A stretch of DNA of 64,000 nucleotides. Origin: Salinibacterium sp. ZJ70. Its GTDB lineage: Bacteria > Actinomycetota > Actinomycetes > Actinomycetales > Microbacteriaceae. Of the stretch, positions 44,532 to 55,655 are shown one piece after another; the stretch's first letter is position 1, and each line of letters opens with the position of its first letter. The position numbers and the translations under genes are program-made. The notes under the pieces are model-generated. The model was given only the letters and a program-made list of their open reading frames with translations, ran no database searches and was not told where the DNA came from. The DNA is taken from the NCBI RefSeq assembly GCF_011751865.2, contig NZ_CP061770.1, positions 2,170,001 to 2,234,000 of the forward strand, read 5' to 3'.

Positions 44532-46031
44532 CTACGCCTGCGACTTGTTGAGGTAGAGCAGCGGCACCTCGATGGTCACCTCGGTGCCTTCGCCCTCGAG
44601 CGTGTGCCAGTCGATCGTTCCGCCGAGTTCGCCCTGGATGAGGGTGCGCACGATCTGCGTGCCGAGTCCGGATCCGACCTTGCCTTCCGGCAGGCCGACG
44701 CCGTTGTCGCGCACGCGCACCGAGAGGCCATCGGTCTTGCGCTTCGCCGAGATGACGACCTCGCCGTCGCGCTCCGCGAGCCCGTGCTCGACGGCGTTCG
44801 TGACCAGTTCGGTGAGGGCCAGAGCGAGCGGCGTCGCATACTCCGAGGGCAGCGTGCCGAACGAGCCGGTCTTGCGGGGCCGCACGGTTGTGTTGTGGCT
44901 CGACGCGACTTCGGCCACGAGCAGAAGCACGCGATCGAAGACGTCGTCGAAGTCGACGTTCTGGCTGAGCCCTGTGGAGAGCGTGTCGTGCACGACCGCG
45001 ATCGCGGTGACGCGGCGCATGGCCTGCGTGAGCGCGTCGCGGGCGACGTCGTTGTGGGTGCGGCGGCTCTGAATGCGCAGCAGCGAGGCCACCGTCTGCA
45101 GGTTGTTCTTCACCCGGTGGTGGATCTCGCGGATCGTCGCATCCTTGGTGATGAGCTCCTGCTCCTGGTGACGCACCTCGGTGACGTCGCGCGTGAGCAC
45201 GATCGCGCCGACACGTTGGCCCTTGATGCGCAGCGGGATGGCACGCAGGGTGATCGTGATGCCGCGCGCCTCGATGTCGGTGCGCCAGGGCGCGCGACCG
45301 GTGACGACGAGCGGCAGCGACTCGTCGACGGTGAGCTTGCCCTGCAGCACGGTCGTCGCCACCTCGGCGAGCGATTCGCCTTCCAGCTCATCCGTGAAAC
45401 CCATGCGGTTGAAACCCGAGAGGGCGTTGGGGCTCGCGAACGTCACGATGCCGTCCACGTCGAGGCGGATGAGGCCGTCCGCCGCGCGGGGCGCCCCACG
45501 GCGGGGAAGGGTGGGGGCACCGAGGTCGGGGAAGTCGCCGCGAGCGATCATGCCGAACAGGTCGTCTGCGCACTGGTTGAAGGTGAGCTCCTGACGGCTG
45601 GGGGTGCGCGCCTCGGAGAGGTTCGTGTGGCGGGTGAGCACCGCGATCGGCTCGTCGGTGGTCGCCGAACCGGACGGGCTGAGGCGTCGGAGCACGGGCA
45701 CGGCACGTACGCGCGTAGGGGTCTCCTCGTACCAGTCGGGTGCCGAGGTGTCCACGATGCGCACTTCCTCGAACGCCTGCGTCACCTGCGCACGCCACTC
45801 CGGCTTGATCTCCTGGCCCACGAAGTCGCGGTAGAACAGCGTTGCCGCCGACGAGGGGCGCGAGTGCGCGACCGCGACGAAGCTGCCGGATGCACTCGGC
45901 ACCCAGAGCACGATGTCGGCGAAGGCGAGGTCCGCGAGCAGCTGACCGTCCGCGACGAGCAGGTGGAGCCATTCGACATCGGCCTCAGTCGAGCGACCTT
46001 GGGCGAGCATGAGCTCGGAGAGCGTTGACAC
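44532..46031 (-). CDS. pdtaS: sensor histidine kinase PdtaS
   Basis: A 499-residue soluble histidine kinase. An N-terminal GAF-like domain (about residues 30-155) is followed by a PAS domain (about 180-285; GLIRLDVDGIVTFASPNALS) and a HisKA_2 dimerisation domain whose phospho-accepting His304 lies in REIHHRVKNNLQ. The HATPase domain covers about 385-490 (TELVTNAVEHGLAE, VRDNGVGLPEG, GLGTQIVRTL). No membrane span is seen. In mycobacteria PdtaS phosphorylates the antiterminator-type regulator PdtaR; pdtaR is not in the window. Its position beside whiB1 is conserved in actinobacteria. Confidence 0.92.
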   Translation of the reverse strand: MSTLSELMLAQGRSTEADVEWLHLLVADGQLLADLAFADIVLWVPSASGSFVAVAHSRPSSAATLFYRDFVGQEIKPEWRAQVTQAFEEVRIVDTSAPDWYEETPTRVRAVPVLRRLSPSGSATTDEPIAVLTRHTNLSEARTPSRQELTFNQCADDLFGMIARGDFPDLGAPTLPRRGAPRAADGLIRLDVDGIVTFASPNALSGFNRMGFTDELEGESLAEVATTVLQGKLTVDESLPLVVTGRAPWRTDIEARGITITLRAIPLRIKGQRVGAIVLTRDVTEVRHQEQELITKDATIREIHHRVKNNLQTVASLLRIQSRRTHNDVARDALTQAMRRVTAIAVVHDTLSTGLSQNVDFDDVFDRVLLLVAEVASSHNTTVRPRKTGSFGTLPSEYATPLALALTELVTNAVEHGLAERDGEVVISAKRKTDGLSVRVRDNGVGLPEGKVGSGLGTQIVRTLIQGELGGTIDWHTLEGEGTEVTIEVPLLYLNKSQA

Positions 46032-46035
46032 GCTC

Positions 46036-47268
46036 CTAGGCTAGTCGCCGCGTGCGGCGCCGCCGCGCCCCGTTCGCGGCGAGCGTGGGGTGGGTGCGTT
46101 CGGCGAGCGCACGGATCGCGGCGCGCGCCGCCGAGCGCGGCGCCGTGTCGATGATCGTGGCGCCGCCGAGCAGTGCGGAGTCGAAACCCGCAGGCTCCCA
46201 CGGGATGAGCACGACGTCCGAGATGCCGCCGAATCGCGCGAGAGTCTGGGTGACCTGGCCGCCGGGGTTCAGCCCGATCGCGCTCGCCCGCACCTTGTTC
46301 ACGGCGATCACGATGCGCTCGAGGTCGACGACCTCCGTGAGCTCCGCGTGTGCCCGCAGGAACCGGGCGATGCCGACAGGATCGGCGGCGGCGACCGCGA
46401 CGACGACGTCAGCGGAGCGCAGCACCTCGAGGGTCGCGGCGTTCCGGCGCGGCGCCGCGAGATCGCTCACGACCTCATCGTCGTCTTCGAGACTCGCCGC
46501 CACGTCGACGACAAGCGCATCGCACATCCGCCGTGCCGCCGTCAGCACACCCGCGACGCGCTCTCCCCCGAGCTCGGGCCAGCGCGCCGCCCGGCCGATG
46601 CCGGTGAGCACGCGGATCACGGATGCCCCGGCGCGATGCGGCTGCGCGAGCCGGTCGAACTGGGCCGCGTCGAGCCCGCCGATGCCCGCCAGCCGACAGG
46701 CAGCGGCGAAGCCGGGAGCCTCGTCGAGCATCCCGAGGGCAGGGGCGATGGAGGCGGCATGCGTGTCGGCATCGGCGAGCACGACGCCGAGCCCCGCGGA
46801 GGCGAGCTCCGCTGCGAGCGAGATCGCGACGCTCGTGCGCCCAGGGGCGCCGTGCGGGCCCCACACCGCGATCACCCGACCGTCGCGGCGCGATGCGCCT
46901 CCCGGCTGCACGACGGGAACCGGGGGGAGCTGGCGCTCGTCCACGCGCGGGCGGCCATCGAGCAGACTCCAGTCGAGCGGTCCGTCCACGGCATCGGCGA
47001 TGCCGACGCGGGTGGCGTGGCGGTGAGCGTCGGCGTCATCGGCGACCACGAGCATCCGGATGCCCAGCGAATCGCACGCCTCGATGAGCCGCGCGGTGAG
47101 ATGCTGCGGCGTCGCCGCGACGAGCACTCTCTCCACCGGCAGGTGCGGCAGGCGCAGCGCGAGCTCGTCTCCCCCGGATGCGACCACGGCGACCTCGTGC
47201 CCGTGGTGTGCGGCCGACTCGGTCAGCCGCTGCTCGACATCGAAGGGCACGGCGAGGGCGATGAGCAT
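46036..47268 (-). CDS. CpaE/MinD-like P-loop ATPase with arginine in place of the P-loop lysine
   Basis: A 410-residue protein. The N-terminal part (about 1-110) resembles a receiver-like domain (VLVAATPQHLTARLIEACDS); the C-terminal part (about 130-380) is a MinD/ParA-like NTPase. The nucleotide loop is GPHGAPGRTSVA (residues 137-148): the deviant Walker A has Arg144 where lysine is usual. VVLADADTHAASIAP is Walker A', and DALVVDVAAS is Walker B. The layout is that of CpaE/TadZ, which localises pilus machinery. It is one base from the SAF-domain gene. No Tad pilus genes (ATPase TadA, pilin, TadB/C) are in the window, so the role is uncertain. Confidence 0.7.
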   Translation of the reverse strand: MLIALAVPFDVEQRLTESAAHHGHEVAVVASGGDELALRLPHLPVERVLVAATPQHLTARLIEACDSLGIRMLVVADDADAHRHATRVGIADAVDGPLDWSLLDGRPRVDERQLPPVPVVQPGGASRRDGRVIAVWGPHGAPGRTSVAISLAAELASAGLGVVLADADTHAASIAPALGMLDEAPGFAAACRLAGIGGLDAAQFDRLAQPHRAGASVIRVLTGIGRAARWPELGGERVAGVLTAARRMCDALVVDVAASLEDDDEVVSDLAAPRRNAATLEVLRSADVVVAVAAADPVGIARFLRAHAELTEVVDLERIVIAVNKVRASAIGLNPGGQVTQTLARFGGISDVVLIPWEPAGFDSALLGGATIIDTAPRSAARAAIRALAERTHPTLAANGARRRRTRRLA

Positions 47269-47269
47269 G

Positions 47270-47905
47270 TCAGTCCTCCACCGGCATTCCGGCCAGAACG
47301 ACCGCGATCGCGTCACCGGAGGCCTGCGCCTGCAGCACGCGCGCGACCCGGTCGCGCGGCACGAGCACCTCGATGCCCGCCGAGCCCGTTCGCGCCACGA
47401 GCCCGTCCGCGGCGACGAGCCGCACGACGACCGCATCGGGCACGAGCACTGCAGGGGCTCCGAACTCGCGGGTCGTCCCGTCGATCGCGGTCGCCCACAC
47501 GTCCACCGTCGACCCCGCCACGACCGAGGCGCTCACGGGCCCCGAGAGTTCGAGGACGACCGCCGTCGACGCAGCCCCCGCGCGGTCCCCCACAGCCGAG
47601 CGCGGCAGGAGCTCTCCTTCGCGCACGGAGCGCAGAACGACGAGTCCATCGTCGGGGACGTCATCGGCCGCGAGGTACAGGTCGTGCGCGCCGTCGATGG
47701 AGACCGCCCGCTCGACGAGGTCGGCGCGATCGATGCGGTCGCCCGGTGCGAGCGTCGACGCCGCGGCGTAGACGGTCGTGCGGGTGTCGACGGCCGTGAC
47801 GAGACCGACGACGCCCGCGACCGATCCCGCGACCAGGAGGACCCCGATGAGCAGACGAGGGTCGAGAGATCGGCGGCGCGCGGCCTGATCGACGGTGCGG
47901 GGCAC
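47270..47905 (-). CDS. SAF-domain membrane protein (CpaB/RcpC-like)
   Basis: A 211-residue protein with one N-terminal span (about residues 18-38) and an extracytoplasmic SAF domain (about 45-105; TVYAAASTLAPGDRIDRADL, LRSVREGELLPRSAVG) followed by a beta-rich tail ending VLQAQASGDAIAVVLAG. This matches the CpaB/RcpC family of Flp pilus assembly. I chose the GTG at 47905 because AGAGGAGA lies just before it; an ATG at 47932 is an alternative. It is coupled to the CpaE-like gene, so the pair may be a reduced or re-purposed Flp module. Confidence 0.75.
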   Translation of the reverse strand: MPRTVDQAARRRSLDPRLLIGVLLVAGSVAGVVGLVTAVDTRTTVYAAASTLAPGDRIDRADLVERAVSIDGAHDLYLAADDVPDDGLVVLRSVREGELLPRSAVGDRAGAASTAVVLELSGPVSASVVAGSTVDVWATAIDGTTREFGAPAVLVPDAVVVRLVAADGLVARTGSAGIEVLVPRDRVARVLQAQASGDAIAVVLAGMPVED

Positions 47906-48009
47906 GGAGTCTCCTCTCGACGGAGGCTCCATGGTGCCCGCCGCCCGCACACCGCGGCGGCAGTTATCCACAGTCGGCGGATCACGGCCCACGCCGGGCC
48001 GCGCGCGCT

Positions 48010-48021
48010 CATAATCGGGTC
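48010..48021 (+). promoter_or_regulatory. -10 element for a probable leaderless transcript
   Basis: CATAAT (48010-48015) is followed by six bases and the ATG of the HTH gene at 48022, the spacing expected if transcription starts on the ATG itself. No Shine-Dalgarno is present. No good -35 was found. Confidence 0.4.
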
Positions 48022-48300
48022 ATGACCACGGAGCACGACTCCGGCCTCGGCCGTTTCCTCACCGTCGCCGACACCGCCGAGATCCTCAACATCTCGATCA
48101 GCCAGGTGTACGCGATCGTGCGAAGCGGCGAACTGCCCGCCATCCGCATCGGGCGGCAGGGTCAGTGGCGCGTCGAGCGTGACGTGCTCGAGGGCTACAT
48201 CGCCGCGAAGTACGAGGAGACCCGCCGGATGAGTCTGTGGCAGCAAGCCGACTTCACGGAGCTTCCTGAGATCTTCGCGCGCGCTCCCCGCCTCGACTGA
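48022..48300 (+). CDS. helix-turn-helix (excisionase/MerR-like) DNA-binding protein
   Basis: A 92-residue protein with a MerR-type winged helix-turn-helix (about residues 10-62): FLTVADTAEILNISISQVYA, then SGELPAIRIGRQGQWRVERD, the excisionase/BldC-like pattern. A ~30-residue C-terminal extension (RRMSLWQQADFTELPEIFAR) is not part of the domain. No phage genes are nearby, so it is more likely a small chromosomal regulator than an excisionase. It seems to be translated from a leaderless mRNA and converges with the next gene. Confidence 0.8.
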   Translation: MTTEHDSGLGRFLTVADTAEILNISISQVYAIVRSGELPAIRIGRQGQWRVERDVLEGYIAAKYEETRRMSLWQQADFTELPEIFARAPRLD

Positions 48301-48309
48301 GGGCATCGA

Positions 48310-48327
48310 CCCGCCCGCGCGGGCGGG
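48310..48327. terminator. short palindromic terminator
   Basis: Perfect 18-base palindrome (CCCGCCCGC / GCGGGCGGG) between the convergent genes ending at 48300 and 48334. It is only G+C, with no U-tract. Confidence 0.5.
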
Positions 48328-48333
48328 CTCGTC

Positions 48334-48909
48334 TCAGAAGCGGAGGTCGAGCACGGCGTCGAACGGCACGAGCCGGATGCGCCGCACGACCCGTTCCCGC
48401 CTCGGTTCGCCCCGGTCATGCTCGGCGAGGTCCAGGTGATCGCGCCCGACGCGATCGATCGTGCCGTGCCAGGTTCCCGCTCGCGTGCGCACGTCGAGGG
48501 CGAGCCGCCGCCGGCAGAGGTCGCGCAGCACGAATGCGAGGCCGAGCTGCGCCGAGAGCGCGGTGGGCGCGGGCTGCGGCCGCAGTCCTCGAGGGATCTG
48601 GTCGCCCGATGGCACGACGGATGAGAGGGAGTGCAGCGGCACGATGATCGATGCGCGCACGGCTCCTCGCTGCATCGTGCCAGCGAACCAGTCCCGCCCC
48701 ACGGTCTCGATCACGACCTCTGCCCGCTCCCCGTCGACCGTCTCGATTCCGAGGGCTCGATCCGGTGCGCTCATCGCGGCGATGCGTTCGCGCAGGGTGA
48801 GCCGCCCGAGGCGGAGCCGCTCCTCCTCGACGGCCTCCTCGAGACGCTCGGCATCGAGCTCCTGCTCGAGCTGGCTCTCGATGTCGGCGAACAGTTCGTC
48901 CCAGCGCAC
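48334..48909 (-). CDS. conserved hypothetical protein
   Basis: A 191-residue soluble protein of unknown function. The N-terminal ~50 residues are helical and acidic (MRWDELFADIESQLEQELDA, then EEAVEEERLRLGRLTLRERI), likely a coiled coil. The rest looks beta-rich, with two similar units (LGIETVDGERAEVVIETVGRDWFAGT and LALDVRTRAGTWHGTIDRVGRDHLDLAE) that resemble a duplicated small barrel such as an Sm-like fold. This is an impression from the sequence. It lies between two DNA/secretion-related genes. Confidence 0.65.
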   Translation of the reverse strand: MRWDELFADIESQLEQELDAERLEEAVEEERLRLGRLTLRERIAAMSAPDRALGIETVDGERAEVVIETVGRDWFAGTMQRGAVRASIIVPLHSLSSVVPSGDQIPRGLRPQPAPTALSAQLGLAFVLRDLCRRRLALDVRTRAGTWHGTIDRVGRDHLDLAEHDRGEPRRERVVRRIRLVPFDAVLDLRF

Positions 48910-49075
48910 GCGACGACGCTAGCCCTCCGTCGATGCGCGGCCCTCCGGTTCTCCACAGATCGCAATTGCCCCTCGACACGAGGAACTGTCATATGCCAGG
49001 GTGAGCGGTGTCCCCCAGATGGGGGCAGAACGTTCCTTCGGCACCACCACCCCCCGACCGAGTACGAGGACGACG

Positions 49076-49519
49076 ATGGCCACTGCAGGCATGGCGACCA
49101 CCGCGGCGGCCGCACGCCCCCTCCCCCGCCGCGTCTCCGACGAGGAGCACTTCGGCCCCCAGCCCGCGAGGAGCAGCGAGCTGCCCGATCCACGCCCGCT
49201 GCTCGAGAACCTCACCCGCTGCGTCATCGAGATCCTCGCGGGCGCTCGCGATCTCGAGCAGATCGCACGATGGGTCGACGACAGCGTCTACAAGACGCTC
49301 CTCACACGCGTCATGTTCGCGACGCGTGCCCGCCAGACGACGGGCCGCCCCGCCACCCGTCCGGTGTTCTCGATCGGATCGCTCGTGGTGTGCGAACCGC
49401 GCGACGGCGTCGTCGAAGCGGTCGTCGTGGTCGTGGGCCGCGCTCGGGCTCGCGCCGTCGCCATCCGCCTCGAAGGCCTCGACCGCCGCTGGCGTGCCAC
49501 CGCGCTTCACGTGCTCTGA
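49076..49519 (+). CDS. Rv3235-family protein
   Basis: A 147-residue protein of the actinobacterial Rv3235/DUF6459 family, encoded next to secA as in mycobacteria; its function is unknown. After a Thr/Ala/Pro-rich start the domain covers about residues 45-145: DPRPLLENLTRCVIEILAGA, a helix of RDLEQIARWVDDSVYKTL, and a C-terminal beta region ending RWRATALHVL. The ATG at 49076 has GAGG upstream; a GTG at 49001, directly downstream of a TTGCCC-17-TCATAT promoter-like sequence, would allow a leaderless longer form of 172 residues. Confidence 0.75.
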   Translation: MATAGMATTAAAARPLPRRVSDEEHFGPQPARSSELPDPRPLLENLTRCVIEILAGARDLEQIARWVDDSVYKTLLTRVMFATRARQTTGRPATRPVFSIGSLVVCEPRDGVVEAVVVVVGRARARAVAIRLEGLDRRWRATALHVL

Positions 49520-49544
49520 GGCGCGCACAGCCCACAGACGGAAG

Positions 49545-49574
49545 AGGCGGGGCGAGCAGAAGCCCGCCCCGCCT
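49545..49574. terminator. bidirectional hairpin terminator (Rv3235-family gene / secA)
   Basis: Arms AGGCGGGGCG (49545-49554) and CGCCCCGCCT (49565-49574) pair perfectly around a 10-base loop, between convergent genes ending at 49519 and 49594. Confidence 0.65.
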
Positions 49575-49593
49575 GCACCACCGGCGATGCCGG

Positions 49594-52374
<2,781 letters not shown>

Positions 52375-52420
52375 GAAATGGCCTCCAGTCGTGATTTCGG
52401 GCACGCGGAAGCGCCCATGA

Positions 52421-52455
52421 ACGCACCCAGCCTAGCGGGGCTGGGCTGGGTGCGT
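52421..52455 (-). terminator. hairpin terminator of hpf
   Basis: Perfect 12-base stem ACGCACCCAGCC (52421-52432) / GGCTGGGTGCGT (52444-52455) with an 11-base loop, 13 bases after the hpf stop and upstream of secA. Confidence 0.7.
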
Positions 52456-52468
52456 GGTGGGCGACGTC

Positions 52469-53128
52469 TCAGCGTCGTTCGGAGGCGACCACCGCTTCAT
52501 TGTCGAGGCCGATCACTCCGTAGTCCCAGCCCTTTCGGCGGTAGACGACGCTCGGGCGATCGGTGCGCGCGTCGATGAAGAGGAAGAAGTCGTGGCCGAC
52601 GAGCTCCATCCGGTCGACCGCCTCTTCGCTCGTCATGAGCTCGGCGGGGAAGATCTTCTCGCGGATGACGACGGGGCTCCACTCCTTCTCGGGTTCTTCC
52701 TCGATGGTGGGGATCGAGCCTGTGGCGACCTTCTCGATCACTTCGGCGCTCGCGGGTTCGACGTCGACGCTGCGGAATCCGGTGGCGGATACCTCGCTCA
52801 GCGAGGCGGGGCGGTGGTTGCCGCGGTGCACCTTGCGGCGATCCTTGGCCTTGCGGATGCGCTCGATGAGCTTGTCGTAGGCGAGGTCGAAGGCCGCGTA
52901 CTTGTCCCGTGCTTCCGCCTCCGCGCGCACGACCGGTCCGGGGCCGATGAGCGTCAGCTCGGCGCGGTCGTCCCCCGAGGCGCCGCTTTCGCGTGCGTGA
53001 CGGATGACCCGGACTTCGAGTGCCAGCGCCTTGTCGGCGAGCTTTTCGACCTTCTCGGACTTCTCGTTGACGTAGTCCTCGAAGCGGTCCGGGATCTCGA
53101 CGTTCCGTCCGGTGATGGTGACATCCAT
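52469..53128 (-). CDS. hpf: ribosome hibernation-promoting factor, long form
   Basis: A 219-residue long-type HPF/RaiA that inactivates and dimerises ribosomes in stationary phase. The N-terminal S30AE domain covers about residues 1-105 (VTITGRNVEIPDRFEDYVNE, DKYAAFDLAYDKLIERIRKA). A linker leads to the C-terminal dimerisation domain (about 155-215; IREKIFPAELMTSEEAVDRM, FFLFIDARTDRPSVVYRRK). The start MDVTITGRN is chosen for the CAGGAGG site immediately upstream. It is read with comF and secA in the same direction. Confidence 0.93.
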   Translation of the reverse strand: MDVTITGRNVEIPDRFEDYVNEKSEKVEKLADKALALEVRVIRHARESGASGDDRAELTLIGPGPVVRAEAEARDKYAAFDLAYDKLIERIRKAKDRRKVHRGNHRPASLSEVSATGFRSVDVEPASAEVIEKVATGSIPTIEEEPEKEWSPVVIREKIFPAELMTSEEAVDRMELVGHDFFLFIDARTDRPSVVYRRKGWDYGVIGLDNEAVVASERR

Positions 53129-53166
53129 GGAGACCTCCTGACCGGCGAGAGGTGCCGCCATTCGGT

Positions 53167-53922
53167 TCAGGCGGTCGTTCCCTTCTCGCCTTTTCGCCCA
53201 CCGTAGTGGGCCGACCTTCTCTTGTCACCATCACGCGCCGGATGTCTGCCGAGAGGTTCGGAAGCGTGCCCTGTGCGCGGCGTCGCTGCCACCGCGATCG
53301 CTCCGATGACATGTCCACCTGAGGCGCGGAGCGCGTCTGCCACGGCGCGGAGCGTGGAGCCCGTGGTCACGATGTCGTCGACGATGACGAAGCGGCGACC
53401 CGCGAGCCAGCCCCGAGCGCGGTGCACATCGGCGAGGTTCTGCAGGCGCTCGCTCCGCGCCAGGCCCTTTTGGTCGCTGTGGCCCGCGGCCGCACGCAGC
53501 ACGCGGCGGGTGTCGAGGTCCGCGGCGCGGGTGAGCACGCGCACGGGATCGAATCCGCGCCGCCGGAATGCCCGGCGACTCGTGGGGACGCGGCACAGCT
53601 CGACCTCCGCCCCTGTCTCGAGCGATGCCTCCGCACGCAGCTGCCCGAGAGCGGCGACCAGCAGAGGCGCGAGCGGATCGGCGAGCGATGTGCGCCCATC
53701 CTTGAGCGCCAGCAGCGCACCTCTCACGGCGCCCTCATACCTCGCCCCTGCCCACACGGTGGGCACCCCAGGAACCGCGACGCGCCGCGCCGCAGGTGCC
53801 AGCGCGCGACGGCACGCCTCGCAGACCGAGCGGTCAGGGCGACCGCATCCGGCGCACTCCACCGGGACGACGAGCGCGAGGGCATCCAGCAGCGCCTCTC
53901 GCATATCCCGGCTCATCCGCAT
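53167..53922 (-). CDS. comF: ComF-family phosphoribosyltransferase-like protein
   Basis: A 251-residue ComF protein. An N-terminal zinc-ribbon-like motif is CAGC...CEAC (Cys23, 26, 34, 37). A phosphoribosyltransferase-like domain follows, with the PRPP loop FVIVDDIVTTGST (about residues 178-190). ComF proteins are linked to DNA uptake, although in non-competent actinobacteria they are retained without a known role. The C-terminal ~35 residues are basic and probably disordered. Start alternatives at the second and third Met (residues 3 and 7) cannot be separated. It lies 62 bases downstream of lpqB, in the conserved mtrAB-lpqB-comF-hpf-secA order. Confidence 0.85.
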   Translation of the reverse strand: MRMSRDMREALLDALALVVPVECAGCGRPDRSVCEACRRALAPAARRVAVPGVPTVWAGARYEGAVRGALLALKDGRTSLADPLAPLLVAALGQLRAEASLETGAEVELCRVPTSRRAFRRRGFDPVRVLTRAADLDTRRVLRAAAGHSDQKGLARSERLQNLADVHRARGWLAGRRFVIVDDIVTTGSTLRAVADALRASGGHVIGAIAVAATPRTGHASEPLGRHPARDGDKRRSAHYGGRKGEKGTTA

Positions 53923-53984
53923 CCGATGAGGCTCCCGGCAGCGGCGGTGGCGTGCGCCGTGTGCGCCTCAGGCCGGGGACGAAC

Positions 53985-55655
53985 TCACTGCTGGGTGGCG
54001 AGGAAGGAGACGACGAGCGCCGTCGCCTGCCAGCCGCCGCTCGAGCTGTGCCGCCAGACTCGGCCATCGATGTCGCGCACCCGCAGACCCTCGACCATGT
54101 TGCCTCCCACGATCTGCACGCCGTTCTGCAGCGAACCGAACGATTCGTGACGCCCCCCGATGCGGTAGAGGTCCACGTTCGTCGCGGACGCCGAGGTCGA
54201 GAGCGTGGCGATCGTCGACGCATCGACCCACGTCGCATCCACGAGCGGGCGCGACCCGATCGTGAGCTCGAGCGGCTCCCCGAGCGCCACCGGAACACCC
54301 GCGCCGTCGCGGAGCACCCCGACCATCACGACGGTGGGGCCGTCGGAGCCCTGCGCGGCGATGAGGAGCCGCGCGCCGTCGCGGGAGACATCCAGCGAGA
54401 CGATCGATCCGTCCAGGTAGGGCGCCGGGATCGCATGCGGGGTGCCGTCGGGCCCGAACGCGATGATGCTGTCGGCGGGAGAGGACTGCGCCGACCAGAT
54501 GTACCCGAGGCCGTCGATGCTCGGATCCGTGAGCCCCGGACGCGTGTCGATGAGGATCGCGTTGTCCTGCGCCTGCGGGAGGGACCAGACGCCCTGCGGC
54601 GTGCGGACCGCGGCTGCTGCGCCGCCGCGCGCGATCGTGGCACCCGTGAGGTCGAGCGAGATCACGCGGTCGCTGATGCCGGGCAGCCGCTGGACGCCCG
54701 CCCCGCTGACCGCCCCGAATGCGCCGTCGACGTCGCCGACGACGCCCGACGGCACCGAGAGCACCCACTCGGGGACCTCCCCCGTGCCGATGTCGAGCGG
54801 CAGACCGCCGACGGTGATCTGCACGTTGCTCACGTCCGAGAGCGCGAGGCTCGCGACGAGCTGCTGCTGCATCCGGAACTGCTCCGCGCGCGAGGCGCCT
54901 GCCACGATGTTCGACAGATCGACGCTCGCGGTGCCGCCCGCGATCTGCACGCCCTGGTCGAGCTTCGTGTCGGCGGGGAACGCCGTCACGAGGACCCCAT
55001 TCGCGTACCAGGGCGACTGCCCACGCAGCAGCTCCGTGACGATGCGGTTCGCACGCGACGCGGTCGCCGGGAACCAGCGCACGTCGGGCACGAGGTAGCG
55101 GCCCAGCGGCTCGTAGAAGTAGAGCGGATACGGCGCGAACGTGCTGGCGAACTGGCTCGCGGAGAGCACGGTGCCCTGGGGGGCCTCGGCGATGCGCCAC
55201 TCCCCCTCCGAGTCGAGCTCGAGACGGTATTCGAGCTGCTGGGATTCCGCGCGCTGCAGCTCACGGTAGTTGCCCGTCGAGTTGACGACCGCGACGACGT
55301 TGACCGAGAGCGCGAAGGAGTTCTCGGAGCTGGAGGTCGGGGGCACAGCGCCCGAGGTGATGAGCACACCCGACGTCGGCGACCAGGTGGTGCGGAACTC
55401 CTCCGTGAGGAAGTCGCGCGCGATGCTGTAGTCGCGCGCCGGGGCGCGCTGCGCCGTGAGGAAGCCGTTGATGAGCTGCTCGGGAGTGGCACCCGGCAGC
55501 GGTCCCTCGGCGATCGTGACGAGGTCGCCGCCCCCCTCGTCGGTCCCGACGTCGACACTGCGGACGGGCCCGTCGAGCGGGATGCCCGCGCATCCCGCGA
55601 GCACGAGGAGCGCGACGATCGCCGCGAGGGCGCGCCGGCCGACGACAGCGGTCAT
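53985..55655 (-). CDS. lpqB: lipoprotein LpqB, accessory of the MtrAB two-component system
   Basis: A 556-residue exported lipoprotein. The signal peptide ends with the lipobox LVLAGC (lipidated Cys22). The N-terminal region has PEQLINGFLTAQRAP; a GerMN domain lies about residues 200-290; the C-terminal half is beta-propeller-like (GISDRVISLDLTG, SIVSLDVSRDGARLLIAAQG). LpqB interacts with MtrB and modulates its signalling. The ATG overlaps the mtrB stop (ATGA), the order found throughout actinobacteria. Confidence 0.93.
   Translation of the reverse strand: MTAVVGRRALAAIVALLVLAGCAGIPLDGPVRSVDVGTDEGGGDLVTIAEGPLPGATPEQLINGFLTAQRAPARDYSIARDFLTEEFRTTWSPTSGVLITSGAVPPTSSSENSFALSVNVVAVVNSTGNYRELQRAESQQLEYRLELDSEGEWRIAEAPQGTVLSASQFASTFAPYPLYFYEPLGRYLVPDVRWFPATASRANRIVTELLRGQSPWYANGVLVTAFPADTKLDQGVQIAGGTASVDLSNIVAGASRAEQFRMQQQLVASLALSDVSNVQITVGGLPLDIGTGEVPEWVLSVPSGVVGDVDGAFGAVSGAGVQRLPGISDRVISLDLTGATIARGGAAAAVRTPQGVWSLPQAQDNAILIDTRPGLTDPSIDGLGYIWSAQSSPADSIIAFGPDGTPHAIPAPYLDGSIVSLDVSRDGARLLIAAQGSDGPTVVMVGVLRDGAGVPVALGEPLELTIGSRPLVDATWVDASTIATLSTSASATNVDLYRIGGRHESFGSLQNGVQIVGGNMVEGLRVRDIDGRVWRHSSSGGWQATALVVSFLATQQ

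Noticed and set aside
48022..48300. Excisionase of an integrated element
   Set aside because: The HTH resembles excisionases, but no integrase, attachment repeats or phage genes lie nearby. The tRNA-Lys at 42912 also shows no duplicated 3' end in the window.
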